Assembly (NCBI GenBank): GCA_021805865.1
Contig: JAJZDX010000014.1
Span: 1-64,000 of the forward strand
Origin: Pseudomonadota bacterium
GTDB lineage: Bacteria; Pseudomonadota; Gammaproteobacteria; Steroidobacterales; Steroidobacteraceae
Reading direction: 5' to 3'
Length of the DNA: 64,000 nucleotides
The notes under the pieces were generated by a model. It was not told where the DNA came from, searched no databases, and saw only the letters and a program-made list of their open reading frames with translations. The position numbers were made by a program, and so were the translations under genes. Shown one piece after another: positions 39,002 through 52,517 of the stretch. Positions within the stretch are counted from its first letter, which is position 1; each line of letters starts with the position of its first letter.

Positions 39002-40432
39002 CTACCGTATCACGCGCGTACACAGGTCCAGCAGCGGGGCCGGCAGGATGCCCAGGACGAGCACCGCTGCCGCGTTGATCCCCAGCGTGAAGCGCACCCC
39101 GAAGGATCGCACCGTCGCCGGCAGCGTCTCGGGAGGCTCATCGAAGTACATCAGCTTCACCATCCGCAGGTAGTAGAACGCCCCGACCACCGACATCACG
39201 ACGGCGATGATCACCAGCCACAGGTGGCTCGTCTCCCACAACGCCTGGATGATCCTGAGCTTGGCCCAGAACCCGACGAAAGGCGGGACGCCGGCCATGG
39301 AGAACATGAGCATGGCCATCACCAGCGCCAGCAACGGATCGCGCCGGTACAGTCCCTTGTAATCCTCCAGCTTGTCCGCCTCGAAGCCCTTGCGGCTGGC
39401 GAGCACAATCACACCGAATGCGCCGAGCGCCATCAGCACGTAGATCAGCATGTAGTAGAGCGCCGCGGTGTAGCCGCTCCGGGTACCCGCAACGAACCCG
39501 AGCACGATGAACCCGACGTGGCTGATCGTCGAGTAGGCCAGCATGCGCTTGAGGTTGCTCTGCACAATGGCCACCACGTTGCCCACCACCAGGGTCAGCA
39601 CCGCCAGCGGCATCAGCATCCGTGTCCAGTCGACCGCCGCGCCCGGCAGGCCGTACGCCAGCAGCCGCAGCGCCAGCGCGAAGTACGCGATCTTGGGCGC
39701 CGTGCCGACGAACAGCGTCACGCTGGTCGGCGCACCCTCGTACACATCCGGCAGCCACATGTGAAACGGCACCGCGCCGAACTTGAAGGCCACCGCCACC
39801 ACCAGGAACGCCAGCCCCAGAATGACTCCGAGGCTGTGCGAGGCGGTGAGCGCCGCGGCGATGCCGGCGAGGCTCAGCGTCCCGGTGAGCCCGTAGATGA
39901 TCGACATGCCGTACAGCAACATCCCGGAGGCGATCGCGCCCAGCACGAAGTACTTCATGGCCGACTCGGCCGCCACGCCCGACTCGCGGTCGAACGCCAC
40001 CATGGCGTACACCGACAGCGCCAGCAGCTCGACACCGAGGTACACCGTGAGCAGGCTCCCGGCCGAGATCAGCACGAAGATGCCGAGCAGCGCGGTGAGT
40101 GCGAGAACGTAATACTCCCCCTTCAGGATGTCCCGGTTCTCGAGGTATGTGCGCGAATACAGCAGCGTCACCGCCACCACCAGGAAGCCCGCGAGCTTCA
40201 GCACGAACGCCAGTGGGTCGGCTACGTACATGCCGTTGAACAGAGTGACGCTGTGGCTGACGTCGGCGAACGCGACGGTGAGCGCGGCGCCGATCACGAG
40301 GACCAAGAGCGTCAACGTCGCCGTGGCGCCCCGGTGCCTCGCACCGAAGAACGCCTCGAAGAGCAGCACGACGCAGATCGCCGCGGCGAGAAAGATCTCC
40401 GGCGTGGCGGCGGCGAAAGAGTGCATGGGCAT
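39002..40432 (-). CDS. nuoN: NADH:quinone oxidoreductase subunit N
   Basis: A 476-aa antiporter-like membrane subunit of complex I with about 14 hydrophobic helices. Typical blocks: TVYLGVELLALSVYAMVAFD, LAFLVVAVAFKFGAVPFHMW (with the key Lys and the P-F-H-x-W-x-P-D-V-Y-E-G-A-P-T signature) and RMLAYSTISHVGFIVLGFV. It is one of the three proton-translocating subunits in the membrane arm. Last gene of the operon, 11 bp after nuoM, with GGGAG before its ATG. No strong terminator hairpin follows. Confidence 0.97.
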   Translation of the reverse strand: MPMHSFAAATPEIFLAAAICVVLLFEAFFGARHRGATATLTLLVLVIGAALTVAFADVSHSVTLFNGMYVADPLAFVLKLAGFLVVAVTLLYSRTYLENRDILKGEYYVLALTALLGIFVLISAGSLLTVYLGVELLALSVYAMVAFDRESGVAAESAMKYFVLGAIASGMLLYGMSIIYGLTGTLSLAGIAAALTASHSLGVILGLAFLVVAVAFKFGAVPFHMWLPDVYEGAPTSVTLFVGTAPKIAYFALALRLLAYGLPGAAVDWTRMLMPLAVLTLVVGNVVAIVQSNLKRMLAYSTISHVGFIVLGFVAGTRSGYTAALYYMLIYVLMALGAFGVIVLASRKGFEADKLEDYKGLYRRDPLLALVMAMLMFSMAGVPPFVGFWAKLRIIQALWETSHLWLVIIAVVMSVVGAFYYLRMVKLMYFDEPPETLPATVRSFGVRFTLGINAAAVLVLGILPAPLLDLCTRVIR

Positions 40433-40443
40433 CTACAGGCTCC

Positions 40444-41958
40444 CTAAACCGGGATCTTGGTGGCGACGGCCTGGGCGACCAGGTGTTGGATGGAAGGCTC
40501 CATGACCTTCAGCAGCGGCTCGGGCCACACGCCCACCAGCAGCACCACCGCGGCCAGCGCCCCGAGTATCAGGAATTCCCGCCCGTCAAGATCGGTGAGC
40601 TTCGCCACGTGCTCGTTGCCCACGGGCCCGAAGACCACGCGCTTCACCATCCACAGCGTGTAGGCCGCACCGAGAATGAGCGTCACGGCGGCGAGCGCCG
40701 AGAACCAGAACCCCGCCTTGAAGCTCGCGAGGATCACCAGAAACTCCCCGACGAAGCCCGAGGTGCCGGGCAGCCCCGTGTTGGCGAGCGCGAACAGCAC
40801 CATGAACGCCCCGAAGATCGGCATGGTGTTGACCACGCCGCCGTAATCGGCGATCTGCCGGCTGTGCATGCGGTCGTAGAGCACCCCGACGCAAAGGAAC
40901 ATCGCGCCCGAGATCAACCCGTGCGAGACCATCTGCACCATGGCGCCGTCCATCCCCATCGCCGCGCCCGAAACGCCGCCCGTGGCCCGTACGATCTCAT
41001 AGACGAGGAAGGCGCCCAGGGTCACGAACCCCATGTGCGCGATCGAGGAGTAGGCGATCAGTTTCTTCATGTCCGGCTGCACGATGGCGACGAAGCCGAT
41101 GTAGACCACCGCGATCAGCGACAGCGTGATGATCAGCATGTTGAACTCGCGGCACGCATCGGGCGTGATCGGCAGCATGAAGCGCAGGAACCCGTAACCG
41201 CCCATCTTCAGCATGATGGCCGCCAGGATCACCGAGCCGCCCGTAGGCGCCTCGACGTGCGCATCCGGGAGCCAGGTGTGCACCGGCCACATCGGCACTT
41301 TCACCGCGAAGGCGAGCAGGAACGCGAAGAAGATCCAGCGCTGCTCGGTGAGCGTCAGCGGCAACGCCTGGAAGGCGGCGATGGAGTAGCTGCCTGCCTT
41401 CACGTACATGTAGATCAGCGCCGCCAGCATGAACACCGAGCCGAGGAAGGTGTACAGAAAGAACTTGATGGTCGCGTACACGCGCCGCGGGCCGCCCCAG
41501 ATGCCGATGATGAGGAACATCGGGATCAGCATCGCTTCCCAGAAGAAGTAGAAGAGGAGCGCGTCGGTGGCGCAGAACACCCCGATCATGAGCCCCTCCA
41601 TGATCAGGAACGCGGCGTAGTACTGCGCCGGCCGCTTCGTGATGATGCGCCAGCCGCTGATCACCACCGGTATGGTCATGAAGGCGGTGAGCACGATGAG
41701 CGGCATCGAGATGCCGTCGACCCCGAGGGCATAGTAGGCGTGGAAGCGGGGAATCCACGCCACCTTCTGCACGAACTGATACGCCGCGGTGTGTGTGTCG
41801 AAGTCCCCCCACAGAGGCACGCACAGCGCCAGCGTGGCCACCGAGGCCGCGAGCGACACCCAGCGCCCCGCGCCGATGTTCCGCTCCCCGAGCAAGAGCA
41901 CCACGATTCCGGCCGCGATCGGCAGCCAGATCAGGATGGACAGCAGGTGATGGTGCAT
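40444..41958 (-). CDS. nuoM: NADH:quinone oxidoreductase subunit M
   Basis: A 504-aa antiporter-like subunit. Key blocks: YYALGVDGISMPLIVLTAFM, FYFFWEAMLIPMFLIIGIWG, FAVKVPMWPVHTWLPDAHVE (Lys in the ion channel, then the P-x-H-x-W-L-P-D-A-H motif) and KLIAYSSIAHMGFVTLG. It translocates protons in the distal membrane arm. It lies between nuoL (31 bp before) and nuoN. Length and helix content are normal. Confidence 0.97.
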   Translation of the reverse strand: MHHHLLSILIWLPIAAGIVVLLLGERNIGAGRWVSLAASVATLALCVPLWGDFDTHTAAYQFVQKVAWIPRFHAYYALGVDGISMPLIVLTAFMTIPVVISGWRIITKRPAQYYAAFLIMEGLMIGVFCATDALLFYFFWEAMLIPMFLIIGIWGGPRRVYATIKFFLYTFLGSVFMLAALIYMYVKAGSYSIAAFQALPLTLTEQRWIFFAFLLAFAVKVPMWPVHTWLPDAHVEAPTGGSVILAAIMLKMGGYGFLRFMLPITPDACREFNMLIITLSLIAVVYIGFVAIVQPDMKKLIAYSSIAHMGFVTLGAFLVYEIVRATGGVSGAAMGMDGAMVQMVSHGLISGAMFLCVGVLYDRMHSRQIADYGGVVNTMPIFGAFMVLFALANTGLPGTSGFVGEFLVILASFKAGFWFSALAAVTLILGAAYTLWMVKRVVFGPVGNEHVAKLTDLDGREFLILGALAAVVLLVGVWPEPLLKVMEPSIQHLVAQAVATKIPV

Positions 41959-41989
41959 TCTTGTGCTTTCTCCGAAGTGCTCTTCTCGT

Positions 41990-43987
41990 TCAGGCGCGGA
42001 CCAGGAACCAGCCGAGCAGCGCCGCCAGGCCGATCACGATCCAGAACGCATACGAGTACAGGTAGCCGCTCTGCACGCGCCGCACCACGCCGCCGAACCA
42101 GCCCACCGAATTGGCCGTTCCATTGACCATGGCACCGTCGATCAGCCCCTGGTCGCCGGCCTTCCACAATCCCAGGCCGATACCGCGGGCGAGCTTCGCG
42201 ACGACATGCTCGTTGAACCAGTCGAAGTAATACTTCTCGATGAGCAGCTTGTGCAGCCAGCCGAACTTCTGCTCGGCGGCATCGGCAAGCTGCGGGCGCT
42301 TCAGGAAGAACAGCCACGCGGTGAAGAATCCGGCGAGCGCCAGCCAGAACGGCGCGGCGAGAAAGCCGTGCAGCGCCAGCGAAAACGGCCCGTGATACTC
42401 CGCCGCCATGCGCGCGAGGACATTGTGCTGCGGCAGCACGAAGATCGCCTTGCCGAAATAATCGCCGTAGAGAACCTTGCCGACCGTGAGGTAGCCGATC
42501 ACGAGCGAGGGGATGGCGAGGGCGATCAGCGGCAAGGTGACCACCAGAGGGCTCTCGTGCGGCTCGTGCACGCCATGGCCCTCGTGCGCCTGATCGTGTC
42601 CGTGGCCGTGATCCGCCTGCACGTGGCGGAAGCGCTCCTCGCCGTGGAAGGTCATGAACAGCAGCCGGAAGGTGTAGAGCGAGGTGACGAAGGAGCCGAG
42701 CAGCACGCACCAGTAGGCATAGGTCGCGCCCCAGCGGTGCGAGAGGCCCACCGCCTCGATGATGGCGTCCTTGGAGTAAAAGCCGGAAAAGAACGGCGTT
42801 GCGACCAGCGCCAGCCCGCCGATCCAGCAGGTGATGGCGGTGATGGGCATGTACTTGGCGAGTCCGCCCATCTTGCGCATGTCCTGCTCGTGGTGCATGC
42901 CGATGATGACCGAGCCCGCGGCGAGGAACAGCAGCGCTTTGAAGAATGCGTGCGTCATCAGGTGGAAGATCCCGGCGCTGTAGGCCGAAACGCCGAGCGC
43001 CGCCGTCATGTAGCCGAGCTGCGAGAGCGTCGAATAGGCAATGACCCGCTTGATGTCGTTCATGATGACGCCGAGCACGCCCATGAAGAACGCGGTGCTC
43101 GCCCCGATGACCAGCACGAAGGACAGTGCCGTGTCCGAGAACTCGAACAGCGGCGACATGCGCGCCACCATGAAGATGCCCGCGGTCACCATGGTGGCCG
43201 CGTGGATCAGCGCCGAGATCGGCGTCGGGCCCTCCATCGAGTCGGGCAGCCACACATGCAACGGCACCTGCGCGGACTTGCCCATCGCGCCGATGAACAG
43301 CGCGATGCAGATCAGCGTCATCGCATTGACGCCGCCGAACACCGGCAACGTCTGCTGCGCGATGTGCGGCGCGGCCGCGAACGCCGCCTCGTAGGAGAGC
43401 GAGTGCGTATAGGAGAACACGGCCGCGATGCCGATCACGAAGCCGAAATCGCCCACGCGGTTGACGATGAAGGCCTTGAGGTTGGCGAAAATGGCGCTCG
43501 GGCGCGTGTACCAGAAGCCGATCAGCAGGTACGACACCACGCCGACGGCCTCCCAGCCGAAGAACAGCTGCATGAAGTTGTTCGACATCACGAGCATGAG
43601 CATCGAGAAGGTGAACAACGAGATGTAGCTGAAGAAGCGCTTGTATCCAGGGTCATCGCGCATGTAGCCGATCGTGTACACGTGCACGCACAGCGACACG
43701 AACGTGACCACCGACATCATCAGGGCGGTAAGGCGATCGACCAGGAAGCCGACGTGGATATGCACGCCGTCACTCACCAGCCACGTATAGACCGGACCGT
43801 TGAACGTCGCGGCGCCGCCCCAATAGATCTGCCTGAGGACATAGAGCGAGAGGAGGAAGGAGGCCGCCACGCCCGCGATGGTGATGGTGTGGGCGCCTGC
43901 GCGGCCGATGAGCCGCCCGGCGAGCCCGGCGATCACTGCCGCCGCGAGCGGAGCTAAGGGGATGGCGATCAGCAGATGCGGGTTCAT
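41990..43987 (-). CDS. nuoL: NADH:quinone oxidoreductase subunit L
   Basis: A 665-aa, ~16-helix subunit with the long lateral helix expected at its C-terminus. Signature regions: ALMMSVVTFVSLCVHVYTIG, MLVMSNNFMQLFFGWEAVGV, GAMGKSAQVPLHVWLPDSME (Lys, then L-H-x-W-L-P-D-S-M-E-G-P-T) and KRVIAYSTLSQLGYM. A His/Glu-rich cytoplasmic loop (HGHGHDQAHEGHGVHEPHES) is longer than in many homologues and could bind metal, though it may only be a flexible linker. GAAGG precedes the ATG. Confidence 0.97.
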   Translation of the reverse strand: MNPHLLIAIPLAPLAAAVIAGLAGRLIGRAGAHTITIAGVAASFLLSLYVLRQIYWGGAATFNGPVYTWLVSDGVHIHVGFLVDRLTALMMSVVTFVSLCVHVYTIGYMRDDPGYKRFFSYISLFTFSMLMLVMSNNFMQLFFGWEAVGVVSYLLIGFWYTRPSAIFANLKAFIVNRVGDFGFVIGIAAVFSYTHSLSYEAAFAAAPHIAQQTLPVFGGVNAMTLICIALFIGAMGKSAQVPLHVWLPDSMEGPTPISALIHAATMVTAGIFMVARMSPLFEFSDTALSFVLVIGASTAFFMGVLGVIMNDIKRVIAYSTLSQLGYMTAALGVSAYSAGIFHLMTHAFFKALLFLAAGSVIIGMHHEQDMRKMGGLAKYMPITAITCWIGGLALVATPFFSGFYSKDAIIEAVGLSHRWGATYAYWCVLLGSFVTSLYTFRLLFMTFHGEERFRHVQADHGHGHDQAHEGHGVHEPHESPLVVTLPLIALAIPSLVIGYLTVGKVLYGDYFGKAIFVLPQHNVLARMAAEYHGPFSLALHGFLAAPFWLALAGFFTAWLFFLKRPQLADAAEQKFGWLHKLLIEKYYFDWFNEHVVAKLARGIGLGLWKAGDQGLIDGAMVNGTANSVGWFGGVVRRVQSGYLYSYAFWIVIGLAALLGWFLVRA

Positions 43988-43994
43988 GCGGCCT

Positions 43995-44300
43995 TCAGCC
44001 CTTGAGAGTGTTCAGATCTTCGACGTTGATGCTGCGCCGCTCGCGGAACAGCACCACCAGGATCGCGAGCCCGATGGCCGACTCCGCCGCCGCCACGGTG
44101 AGCACGAAGAACACGAACACCTGGCCGGTGAGATTGCCCAGCATGCGCGAGAACGCGATGAAGTTGAAATTGGCCGAGAGCAGCAGCAGCTCGACGCACA
44201 TCAGCAGCAGGATGACGTTCTTGCGGTTGAGGAAGATGCCGGCGACGGCCAGCGCGAACAGCACCCCCGAGAGCGTCAGCATGTCCGCGAGCGTGATCAT
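43995..44300 (-). CDS. nuoK: NADH:quinone oxidoreductase subunit K
   Basis: A 101-aa three-helix subunit ([60 protein letters not shown]), with the conserved membrane Glu residues in MCVELLLL and AAAESAIG that form part of the proton path. The length is standard. Its ATG overlaps the nuoJ stop by 4 nt. Confidence 0.96.
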   Translation of the reverse strand: MITLADMLTLSGVLFALAVAGIFLNRKNVILLLMCVELLLLSANFNFIAFSRMLGNLTGQVFVFFVLTVAAAESAIGLAILVVLFRERRSINVEDLNTLKG

Positions 44301-44902
44301 GAGCGCTTCTCCGCGGCGATCTTCACCACGCGCACCCTGTCTTCGGCGCGCACCGCCACCTGACGCGCGATGTCCTGGCTCTTCAGGCCCGGACGGCGGC
44401 GCAGCGTGAGCGCGATGGCCGCAACGATCGCCACCAGCAGCAGCACCGCGGCAAGCTCGAACGGATAGACGTAACGGGTATAGAGCACCTCGCCGAGCGC
44501 GCGGGTGTTGCTGAAACTGGCGGGCTCGGGCACGAAGCCCTTGCTCACGTCGATGCCGGTGAGCCCATGGGTCCAGACCACGCCGACGATCTCCACGATG
44601 ACCGCGCAGGCCGTGAGCCAGCCCAGCCACGCGAAGCGGGTGAAGCCCCGTCTCAACTCCGCGAGGTTGATGTCGAGCATCATCACCACGAACAGGAACA
44701 GCACCATCACCGCGCCCACGTACACGAGCACCAGCACGATGGCGAGAAACTCCGCTTCCGCGAGCAGCCAGATGGCCGCGGAGTTGATGAACGCGAACAC
44801 CAGAAACAGCGCCGAGTAGACCGGGTTGCGGGCCGTGATCAACCCGAGGGCGCCTACCACCAGGAGCGTGGCGAACACGTAGAACAGTATTTCGACTAGC
44901 AC
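44297..44902 (-). CDS. nuoJ: NADH:quinone oxidoreductase subunit J
   Basis: A 201-aa five-helix subunit: [60 protein letters not shown] (the conserved [16 protein letters not shown]), then two more helices and a charged tail. GTG 44902, with GAGG upstream, is preferred to an ATG at 44929 that would overlap nuoI. It overlaps nuoK by 4 nt. Confidence 0.94.
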   Translation of the reverse strand: MLVEILFYVFATLLVVGALGLITARNPVYSALFLVFAFINSAAIWLLAEAEFLAIVLVLVYVGAVMVLFLFVVMMLDINLAELRRGFTRFAWLGWLTACAVIVEIVGVVWTHGLTGIDVSKGFVPEPASFSNTRALGEVLYTRYVYPFELAAVLLLVAIVAAIALTLRRRPGLKSQDIARQVAVRAEDRVRVVKIAAEKRS

Positions 44903-44912
44903 GGAAGTGGCC

Positions 44913-45392
44913 TCAACGGTAAGGCGCATCGGCCGCCTTGTCGACGGCGATGAGGGTCTCGTAGCGCTCCCCGATCGCGAGCAGCTTGTCCTTGCTCATG
45001 ATGTTCTCGCCGCGCTGCTCCATGTGGTACTCGTGGATCCGCGTGAGCACGATGGCGTCGACCGGACAGGCTTCCTCGCAGAAGCCGCAGTAGATGCACT
45101 TGAAGAGGTCGATGTCGTAACGGGTCGTTCGCCGGGTGCCGTCCTCCGCCGCGTCCGAGTCGATCGTGATGCAGGTCGCGGGACACACCGTCTCGCACAG
45201 CTTGCAGGCGATGCAGCGCTCCTGCCCGTTCGCATATCGGCGCAGCGCATGCAGTCCGCGAAAGCGCGGCGACTGCGGCGCCTTCTCCTCCGGATAGTTG
45301 AGCGTGTACTTGCGGGTGAAGAAGGTCCGCGCGGTGACGGACATGCCCTTCAGGAGGTCCGGCAGCGTGAATGTCTTGAGCGGATTGGCCAT
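44913..45392 (-). CDS. nuoI: NADH:quinone oxidoreductase subunit I
   Basis: A 159-aa peripheral-arm subunit carrying two [4Fe-4S] clusters (N6a, N6b): [20 protein letters not shown] and [20 protein letters not shown], both with C-x2-C-x2-C-x3-C-P. The N-terminal amphipathic helix is [19 protein letters not shown]. Start at ATG 45392 with AAGGAGA at ideal spacing; an upstream extension is not credible. Located between nuoH and nuoJ as usual. Confidence 0.97.
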   Translation of the reverse strand: MANPLKTFTLPDLLKGMSVTARTFFTRKYTLNYPEEKAPQSPRFRGLHALRRYANGQERCIACKLCETVCPATCITIDSDAAEDGTRRTTRYDIDLFKCIYCGFCEEACPVDAIVLTRIHEYHMEQRGENIMSKDKLLAIGERYETLIAVDKAADAPYR

Positions 45393-45403
45393 TGGCTTCT
45401 CCT

Positions 45404-46483
<1,080 letters not shown>

Positions 46484-46485
46484 CG

Positions 46486-48660
46486 TCAGTAAGTCACCGC
46501 TGGTGTGCGGCCCTCACGCGTCTTCTGCAGCGATGGCGCGCGGCGTACGAGCGCATCGATCTGGTACATCGGCACGTCCACCACCGCGGCGGCCGCGGCA
46601 TTCCCGGCCACCGGGTGCGCGCCCGCGTAAGCCGGCGCAGAGTAGGCCGTGGAGACGGCGCAGAGTGCGGCAAGCTCCTCGCGGATGGCATCCGAGGCCA
46701 CGTACTCGAACCCGGGGAGGTCGAGCAGGTTGCCGAGCACGCGCAGGATCTTCCACGCCGGGCGCGCCTCTCCCACCGGCGTGGCCGCGCCGGTCTGGCT
46801 TTGCCACAGACCCTCGAGATTGACGTACGTGCCGGAGGTTTCCGCAAAAGTGCCGGCCGGCAGCAGCACGTGGGCAACCTGACGCAGCGTATCGCTCGCG
46901 AACGGCGTGACCGCCACGACGAATTGCGCCTGCGCGAGCGTGCCTGCGACGTCCGCTGCCTCGCACCAGGGCTCGGTCCCCAACAGCAGGTAGGATTGGA
47001 GGGCGCGCGAGAGCATCTCTCCTGCGGTGAGACCCGGCGAGGCGGCTGGCCTGCCGCCGGCTTCCCGATGAGGCACGGCGCCGGCGAGATAGGCGCCGGC
47101 GGCGTTGGCGCCCTCGGCCAACAGGCCGAACGAGGCTCCGGTCACCTGAGCGATCGCCGCGCCGAGCGAGCGCAGCTCGGCGAAGCGCGGATGGCGCTGG
47201 GCGAGCGCCCCCAGCCACACCGCGCGCTTGCCGCCGTGGGCGAGCGCCGAGGCCACCGCGCGGTGCTGCGGCCCGACCGTTGCGCCCTGCACGGCCTGCG
47301 CGAGGTGGGCGGGCACGGGACGGCCGGTGGCTTGCGCCGCGGCGGCGAGAATCGCGGCGAGGTCGGCCACCTGCCGCGCCGGCGCCGACTCCAGGTACTC
47401 GGCCACCGGAAAGTAATAGGGAAAGATCGCCGGATTGACCAGCGCCACCTTGGCGCCGGCCCGCGCGGCCTTGCGGACGCGGTGGGCGAGAATCGGCACC
47501 TCACGACGCAGGTTCGAGCCGATGAGAAGCAGGGCCTCGAGCGAGTCGATGTCGGCGATGCGCATGCCGAGGTTGGGAAAGAGCGGGTCGGCCGCCTGGT
47601 CGCGGAAATCGCCCTGACGCAGCCGGCAGTCGATGTTGGCGCCGCCGAGCCCGCGGGCGATGCGCCCGGCGAGATACAGCTCCTCGAGCGTGCTCGATGC
47701 GCTCGCCAGCACCCCGAGCGAGGCGGCGCGCGCGCGCAGACCTTCGGCCGCCCTGGCAAGGGCCGTTTCCCAGTCGGTCGCGACCCACTGTCCGCCCTCG
47801 CGGACCATCGGATGGTGCAGGCGATCGGGGCTGTAGATGCCCTCGTAGCTGAAGCGGTCGCGGTCCGAGATCCAGATCTCGTTGATGGCCTCGTTCTGGC
47901 GTGGCACCACGCGCATCAGGCGGCCGCGCAGCACGTGGCCGAAGAGGTTGCTCCCGGCGCCATCGTGTGGCGAGACGAGCGGCACAGCGCTCATCTCCCA
48001 GGCGCGTGCGCTGAAGCGGTAGGGCTTGGAGACCAGGGCGCCGACCGGGCACAGGTCGATCACGTTGCCGGAGAGCTCGTGGTCGACCGTGCTCTCGATG
48101 TAGCGGCGGACCTTCATGCGCTCCCCGCGGCCGACCATGCCGAGCTCCTGGATGCCGGCGACCTCCTCGGTGAAGCGGATGCAGCGCGTGCAGTGGATGC
48201 AGCGCGTCATGTCGGTGGCGATGAGCGGCCCCAGGTCCTCGTCCGGCACCGAGCGCTTGCGCTCATGGAAGCGCGAGTAGTCGCGCCCGAAGCCGAGCGC
48301 CAGGTCCTGCAGCTCGCACTCCCCGCCCTGGTCGCAGATCGGGCAGTCGAGCGGATGGTTGATCAGCAGGAACTCCATCACCGCGCGCTGCGCGGCGATC
48401 GCCTTCGGCGAGCGCGTGAAGACCTTCATGCCCTCCATGACGGGCGTGGCGCAGGCGGGCAGCGGCTTCGGCGCCTTCTCCACCTCGACCAGACACATGC
48501 GGCAGTTGGCCGCCACCGCCAGCTTCTCGTGATAGCAGAAGCGCGGGATGTACTCTCCGTTGGCGTCCGTGGCGCGGATGATCATCTCGCCCTTGCGGGC
48601 CTTGACGGGCTTGCCGTTGATCTCGATGTTGACGAATTCTTCAGCCATGTCTTGTGCCAT
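46486..48660 (-). CDS. nuoG: NADH:quinone oxidoreductase subunit G
   Basis: A 724-aa large peripheral subunit. N-terminal [2Fe-2S] ferredoxin: [21 protein letters not shown]5 (His plus three Cys): [21 protein letters not shown]4: [20 protein letters not shown], with [18 protein letters not shown] degenerate molybdopterin-type domain fills the rest. It has the compact size of proteobacterial NuoG without N7. The start could be ATG 48660 or 48648 (the second begins [11 protein letters not shown], closer to family N-termini). One base separates it from nuoF. Confidence 0.96.
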   Translation of the reverse strand: MAQDMAEEFVNIEINGKPVKARKGEMIIRATDANGEYIPRFCYHEKLAVAANCRMCLVEVEKAPKPLPACATPVMEGMKVFTRSPKAIAAQRAVMEFLLINHPLDCPICDQGGECELQDLALGFGRDYSRFHERKRSVPDEDLGPLIATDMTRCIHCTRCIRFTEEVAGIQELGMVGRGERMKVRRYIESTVDHELSGNVIDLCPVGALVSKPYRFSARAWEMSAVPLVSPHDGAGSNLFGHVLRGRLMRVVPRQNEAINEIWISDRDRFSYEGIYSPDRLHHPMVREGGQWVATDWETALARAAEGLRARAASLGVLASASSTLEELYLAGRIARGLGGANIDCRLRQGDFRDQAADPLFPNLGMRIADIDSLEALLLIGSNLRREVPILAHRVRKAARAGAKVALVNPAIFPYYFPVAEYLESAPARQVADLAAILAAAAQATGRPVPAHLAQAVQGATVGPQHRAVASALAHGGKRAVWLGALAQRHPRFAELRSLGAAIAQVTGASFGLLAEGANAAGAYLAGAVPHREAGGRPAASPGLTAGEMLSRALQSYLLLGTEPWCEAADVAGTLAQAQFVVAVTPFASDTLRQVAHVLLPAGTFAETSGTYVNLEGLWQSQTGAATPVGEARPAWKILRVLGNLLDLPGFEYVASDAIREELAALCAVSTAYSAPAYAGAHPVAGNAAAAAVVDVPMYQIDALVRRAPSLQKTREGRTPAVTY

Positions 48661-48661
48661 A

Positions 48662-49978
<1,317 letters not shown>

Positions 49979-49982
49979 GGCG

Positions 49983-50504
49983 CTACTTCAGCTCATCGAG
50001 GATCTGATCGAGCTTCTCGGGGGTGAGGTGCTCGTGAAAGACGTGATCGACCATCATCATGGGCGCGCCGGTGCAGGCGGCCAGGCACTCGTGCTCCTCC
50101 TTGAGGAAGACCCGCCCGTCGGGGGTGCTCTCATCGAGCTTGATGCCGAGCTTTCGCTCGGCGTGCGCGACCAGCTCGTCGGCGCCGTTCAGCATGCACG
50201 AGATGTTGGTGCAGATGCTGACGTGGTGGCGCCCGCAGGGGTGGGTCTCGAACATCGAGTAGAAGCCCGCCACCTCGTACACCTGGATGGGCGGAAGCGC
50301 GAGGTACACGGCCACGGCGTCCATCAGCGCCTTGGTGAGGTGGCCCTCGTTCTGCTCCTGCGCGGCGCGCAGCGCCGCGATGCAGGCCGAGCGCTGCCGG
50401 CCGGGAGGGAACTTGGCGACCCAGTGATCGATCTCCCGGCGGGTGTGCTGCGAGAGAATCTGCGTGCCGCCGGCCCCGGCGGCTGGTGGATTGTCATTGC
50501 TCAA
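49983..50504 (-). CDS. nuoE: NADH:quinone oxidoreductase subunit E
   Basis: A 173-aa thioredoxin-fold subunit with the N1a [2Fe-2S] cluster: [19 protein letters not shown] and [18 protein letters not shown] give the four Cys. The start is TTG 50504, overlapping the nuoD stop (TTGA) with GGGGAAG upstream; the longer frame upstream is nuoD shadow. TTG is an uncommon start and may lower translation, or depend on nuoD ribosomes. The helical N-terminal domain ([20 protein letters not shown]) is normal. Confidence 0.93.
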   Translation of the reverse strand: MSNDNPPAAGAGGTQILSQHTRREIDHWVAKFPPGRQRSACIAALRAAQEQNEGHLTKALMDAVAVYLALPPIQVYEVAGFYSMFETHPCGRHHVSICTNISCMLNGADELVAHAERKLGIKLDESTPDGRVFLKEEHECLAACTGAPMMMVDHVFHEHLTPEKLDQILDELK

Positions 50505-51778
50505 CGGTCGACTTCCCCGAACACGATGTCCTGCGTGCCGATCACCGCCACCACGTCCGCGAGCATGTGGCCGCGGATCATTTCCTCGAGCGCGGCCAGA
50601 TGCGCGAATCCCGGCGCGCGGCACTTCAGCCGATAGGGCTTGTTCGCCCCGTCGGACACGAGATAGATGCCGAACTCCCCCTTGGGGGCCTCCACCGCGG
50701 CGTAGGTCTCGCCCTCGGGCACTTCGTAGCCTTCGGTGAAGAATTTGAAGTGATGGATGAGCGATTCCATGTCGCCCTTCATTTCCTCGCGCCTCGGCGC
50801 CCGCACCTTGCGGTCATCGACCATCACGGGCCCGGGATTGGCCCGCAGCCACTGCACGCACTGGCGGATGATGCGGGTCGACTGTCGCAGCTCCTCGATG
50901 CGCACCAGGTAGCGGTCGTAGCAATCGCCGTTGGTCCCGACGGGGATGTCGAAATCCAGCCGGTCGTACACCTCGTAGGGCTCCTTCTTGCGCAGATCCC
51001 AGACGATCCCGGAGCCGCGCAGCATGGGCCCGGAGAAGCCGAGCTGCATCGCCCGCTCCGGCGAGACCACCCCGATGTTCACCGTGCGCTGCTTCCAGAT
51101 GCGGTTGTCGGTGAGCAGCGTCTCGTAGTCGGCGATCGAGGTCGGGAAGCGCTCGGCGAACGCCTCGATGAAATCGAGCATCGAGCCCGATCGCGTCTCA
51201 TTCAAGCGGTCGACGTCCTTGCGGGAGCGCCACTTCGAGGGCTGGTACCTGGGCATGCTGTCCGGCAGGTCGCGGTACACGCCCCCCGGCCGGTAGTAGG
51301 TGGCGTGCATGCGAGTGCCGGAGACGGCCTCGTACACATCCATCAGCTCCTCACGCTCCTTGAAGCACAGCAGAAACACCGTCATGGCGCCGATGTCGAG
51401 CGCGTGCGCACCGAGCCACATCAGGTGGTTCAGGATGCGGGTGATCTCATCGAACATCACCCGGATGTACTGCGCTCGCTGCGGCGGGGCGACGCCGACC
51501 AGCCTCTCGATGGCGAGCACATAGGCGTGCTCGTTGCACATCATGGATACATAGTCGAGCCGGTCCATGTAGCCGATCGACTGGTTGAAGGGCTTCGATT
51601 CGGCCAGCTTCTCGGTGGCGCGGTGCAGCAGGCCGATGTGGGGGTCCGCCTTCTGGATGACCTCGCCGTCCATCTCGAGCACCAGCCTCAGCACCCCGTG
51701 GGCGGCGGGGTGCTGGGGCCCGAAGTTCATGGTGTAGTTGCGGATCTCCGCGACAGGGGAGTCTGGATTCGAGGCCAT
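50501..51778 (-). CDS. nuoD: NADH:quinone oxidoreductase subunit D
   Basis: A 425-aa 49-kDa-type subunit forming the quinone site with NuoB. Landmarks: [71 protein letters not shown] and [20 protein letters not shown]. The start ATG 51778 shares a base with the nuoC stop (TGATG). NuoC and NuoD are separate here, as in most proteobacteria other than the E. coli group. Full length. Confidence 0.97.
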   Translation of the reverse strand: MASNPDSPVAEIRNYTMNFGPQHPAAHGVLRLVLEMDGEVIQKADPHIGLLHRATEKLAESKPFNQSIGYMDRLDYVSMMCNEHAYVLAIERLVGVAPPQRAQYIRVMFDEITRILNHLMWLGAHALDIGAMTVFLLCFKEREELMDVYEAVSGTRMHATYYRPGGVYRDLPDSMPRYQPSKWRSRKDVDRLNETRSGSMLDFIEAFAERFPTSIADYETLLTDNRIWKQRTVNIGVVSPERAMQLGFSGPMLRGSGIVWDLRKKEPYEVYDRLDFDIPVGTNGDCYDRYLVRIEELRQSTRIIRQCVQWLRANPGPVMVDDRKVRAPRREEMKGDMESLIHHFKFFTEGYEVPEGETYAAVEAPKGEFGIYLVSDGANKPYRLKCRAPGFAHLAALEEMIRGHMLADVVAVIGTQDIVFGEVDR

Positions 51779-52509
51779 CAGCGGGGCAGCTCCGGGGTCT
51801 TCAGCGCCGGCTCGTAGCGGTTGTCGTGTCGGATCACCTTCGGTGCGAGCACACGCGGCACGATGCTCACCGGCTGGTACACGACGCGCTTCTTCTCGGG
51901 GTCGTACCGCGTCTCCACATTGCCGATGAGCGGGAAATCCTTGCGGAACGGGTGTCCGATGAACCCGTAGTCGGTCAGGATGCGGCGCAGGTCCGGGTGG
52001 CCGCGGAAGAGGATCCCGAACAGGTCGAACGCCTCGCGCTCGAACCAGTCGGCGCCTGCCCACACTCCGGTGAGGGAATCCACCGTCGGCTCCCGGCTAT
52101 CGGGACATCTGACGCGCAGCCTCAGGCGCGCGTTGTGGCTGATCGACAGCAGCTGATAGACGACCGCCAGGCGCCCGGGCATGTCCGGGTCGGGAGGCGC
52201 AAAAGCCTCGCGGCCGCGGCTGAAGCCCGAGCGGGTCGCGCCGCTGGTCTGCCACTCATCCAGACCATAGTGCAGGAAGTCGACGCCCGCGACATCCATG
52301 AGCATCTCGAACCTGAGATCGGGCTCATCGCGCAGCGCGCGACACACCGTTAAGAGAGAGGCGGCCTCGACCTCATAGGCGAGCTCATGCGGCGGCGACG
52401 GCAGACGCTTGAGGCCCTGGATATGAGTCTCAATCGTGCGCGCGAGCGCGCTCACCGGGGTTTTCGCGTCATCCGCGGGCTCGGCCGGCTGGGAGGTGGG
52501 TTCTGCCAT
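51778..52509 (-). CDS. nuoC: NADH:quinone oxidoreductase subunit C
   Basis: A 243-aa 30-kDa-type subunit: [40 protein letters not shown] and [20 protein letters not shown] (the conserved E-R-E[19 protein letters not shown] signature), then [20 protein letters not shown]. The first ~25 residues are a Pro/Ala-rich linker, and the start ATG 52509 is 8 bp from nuoB. A structural scaffold of the peripheral arm. Confidence 0.95.
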   Translation of the reverse strand: MAEPTSQPAEPADDAKTPVSALARTIETHIQGLKRLPSPPHELAYEVEAASLLTVCRALRDEPDLRFEMLMDVAGVDFLHYGLDEWQTSGATRSGFSRGREAFAPPDPDMPGRLAVVYQLLSISHNARLRLRVRCPDSREPTVDSLTGVWAGADWFEREAFDLFGILFRGHPDLRRILTDYGFIGHPFRKDFPLIGNVETRYDPEKKRVVYQPVSIVPRVLAPKVIRHDNRYEPALKTPELPR

Positions 52510-52517
52510 GGGTTGAT

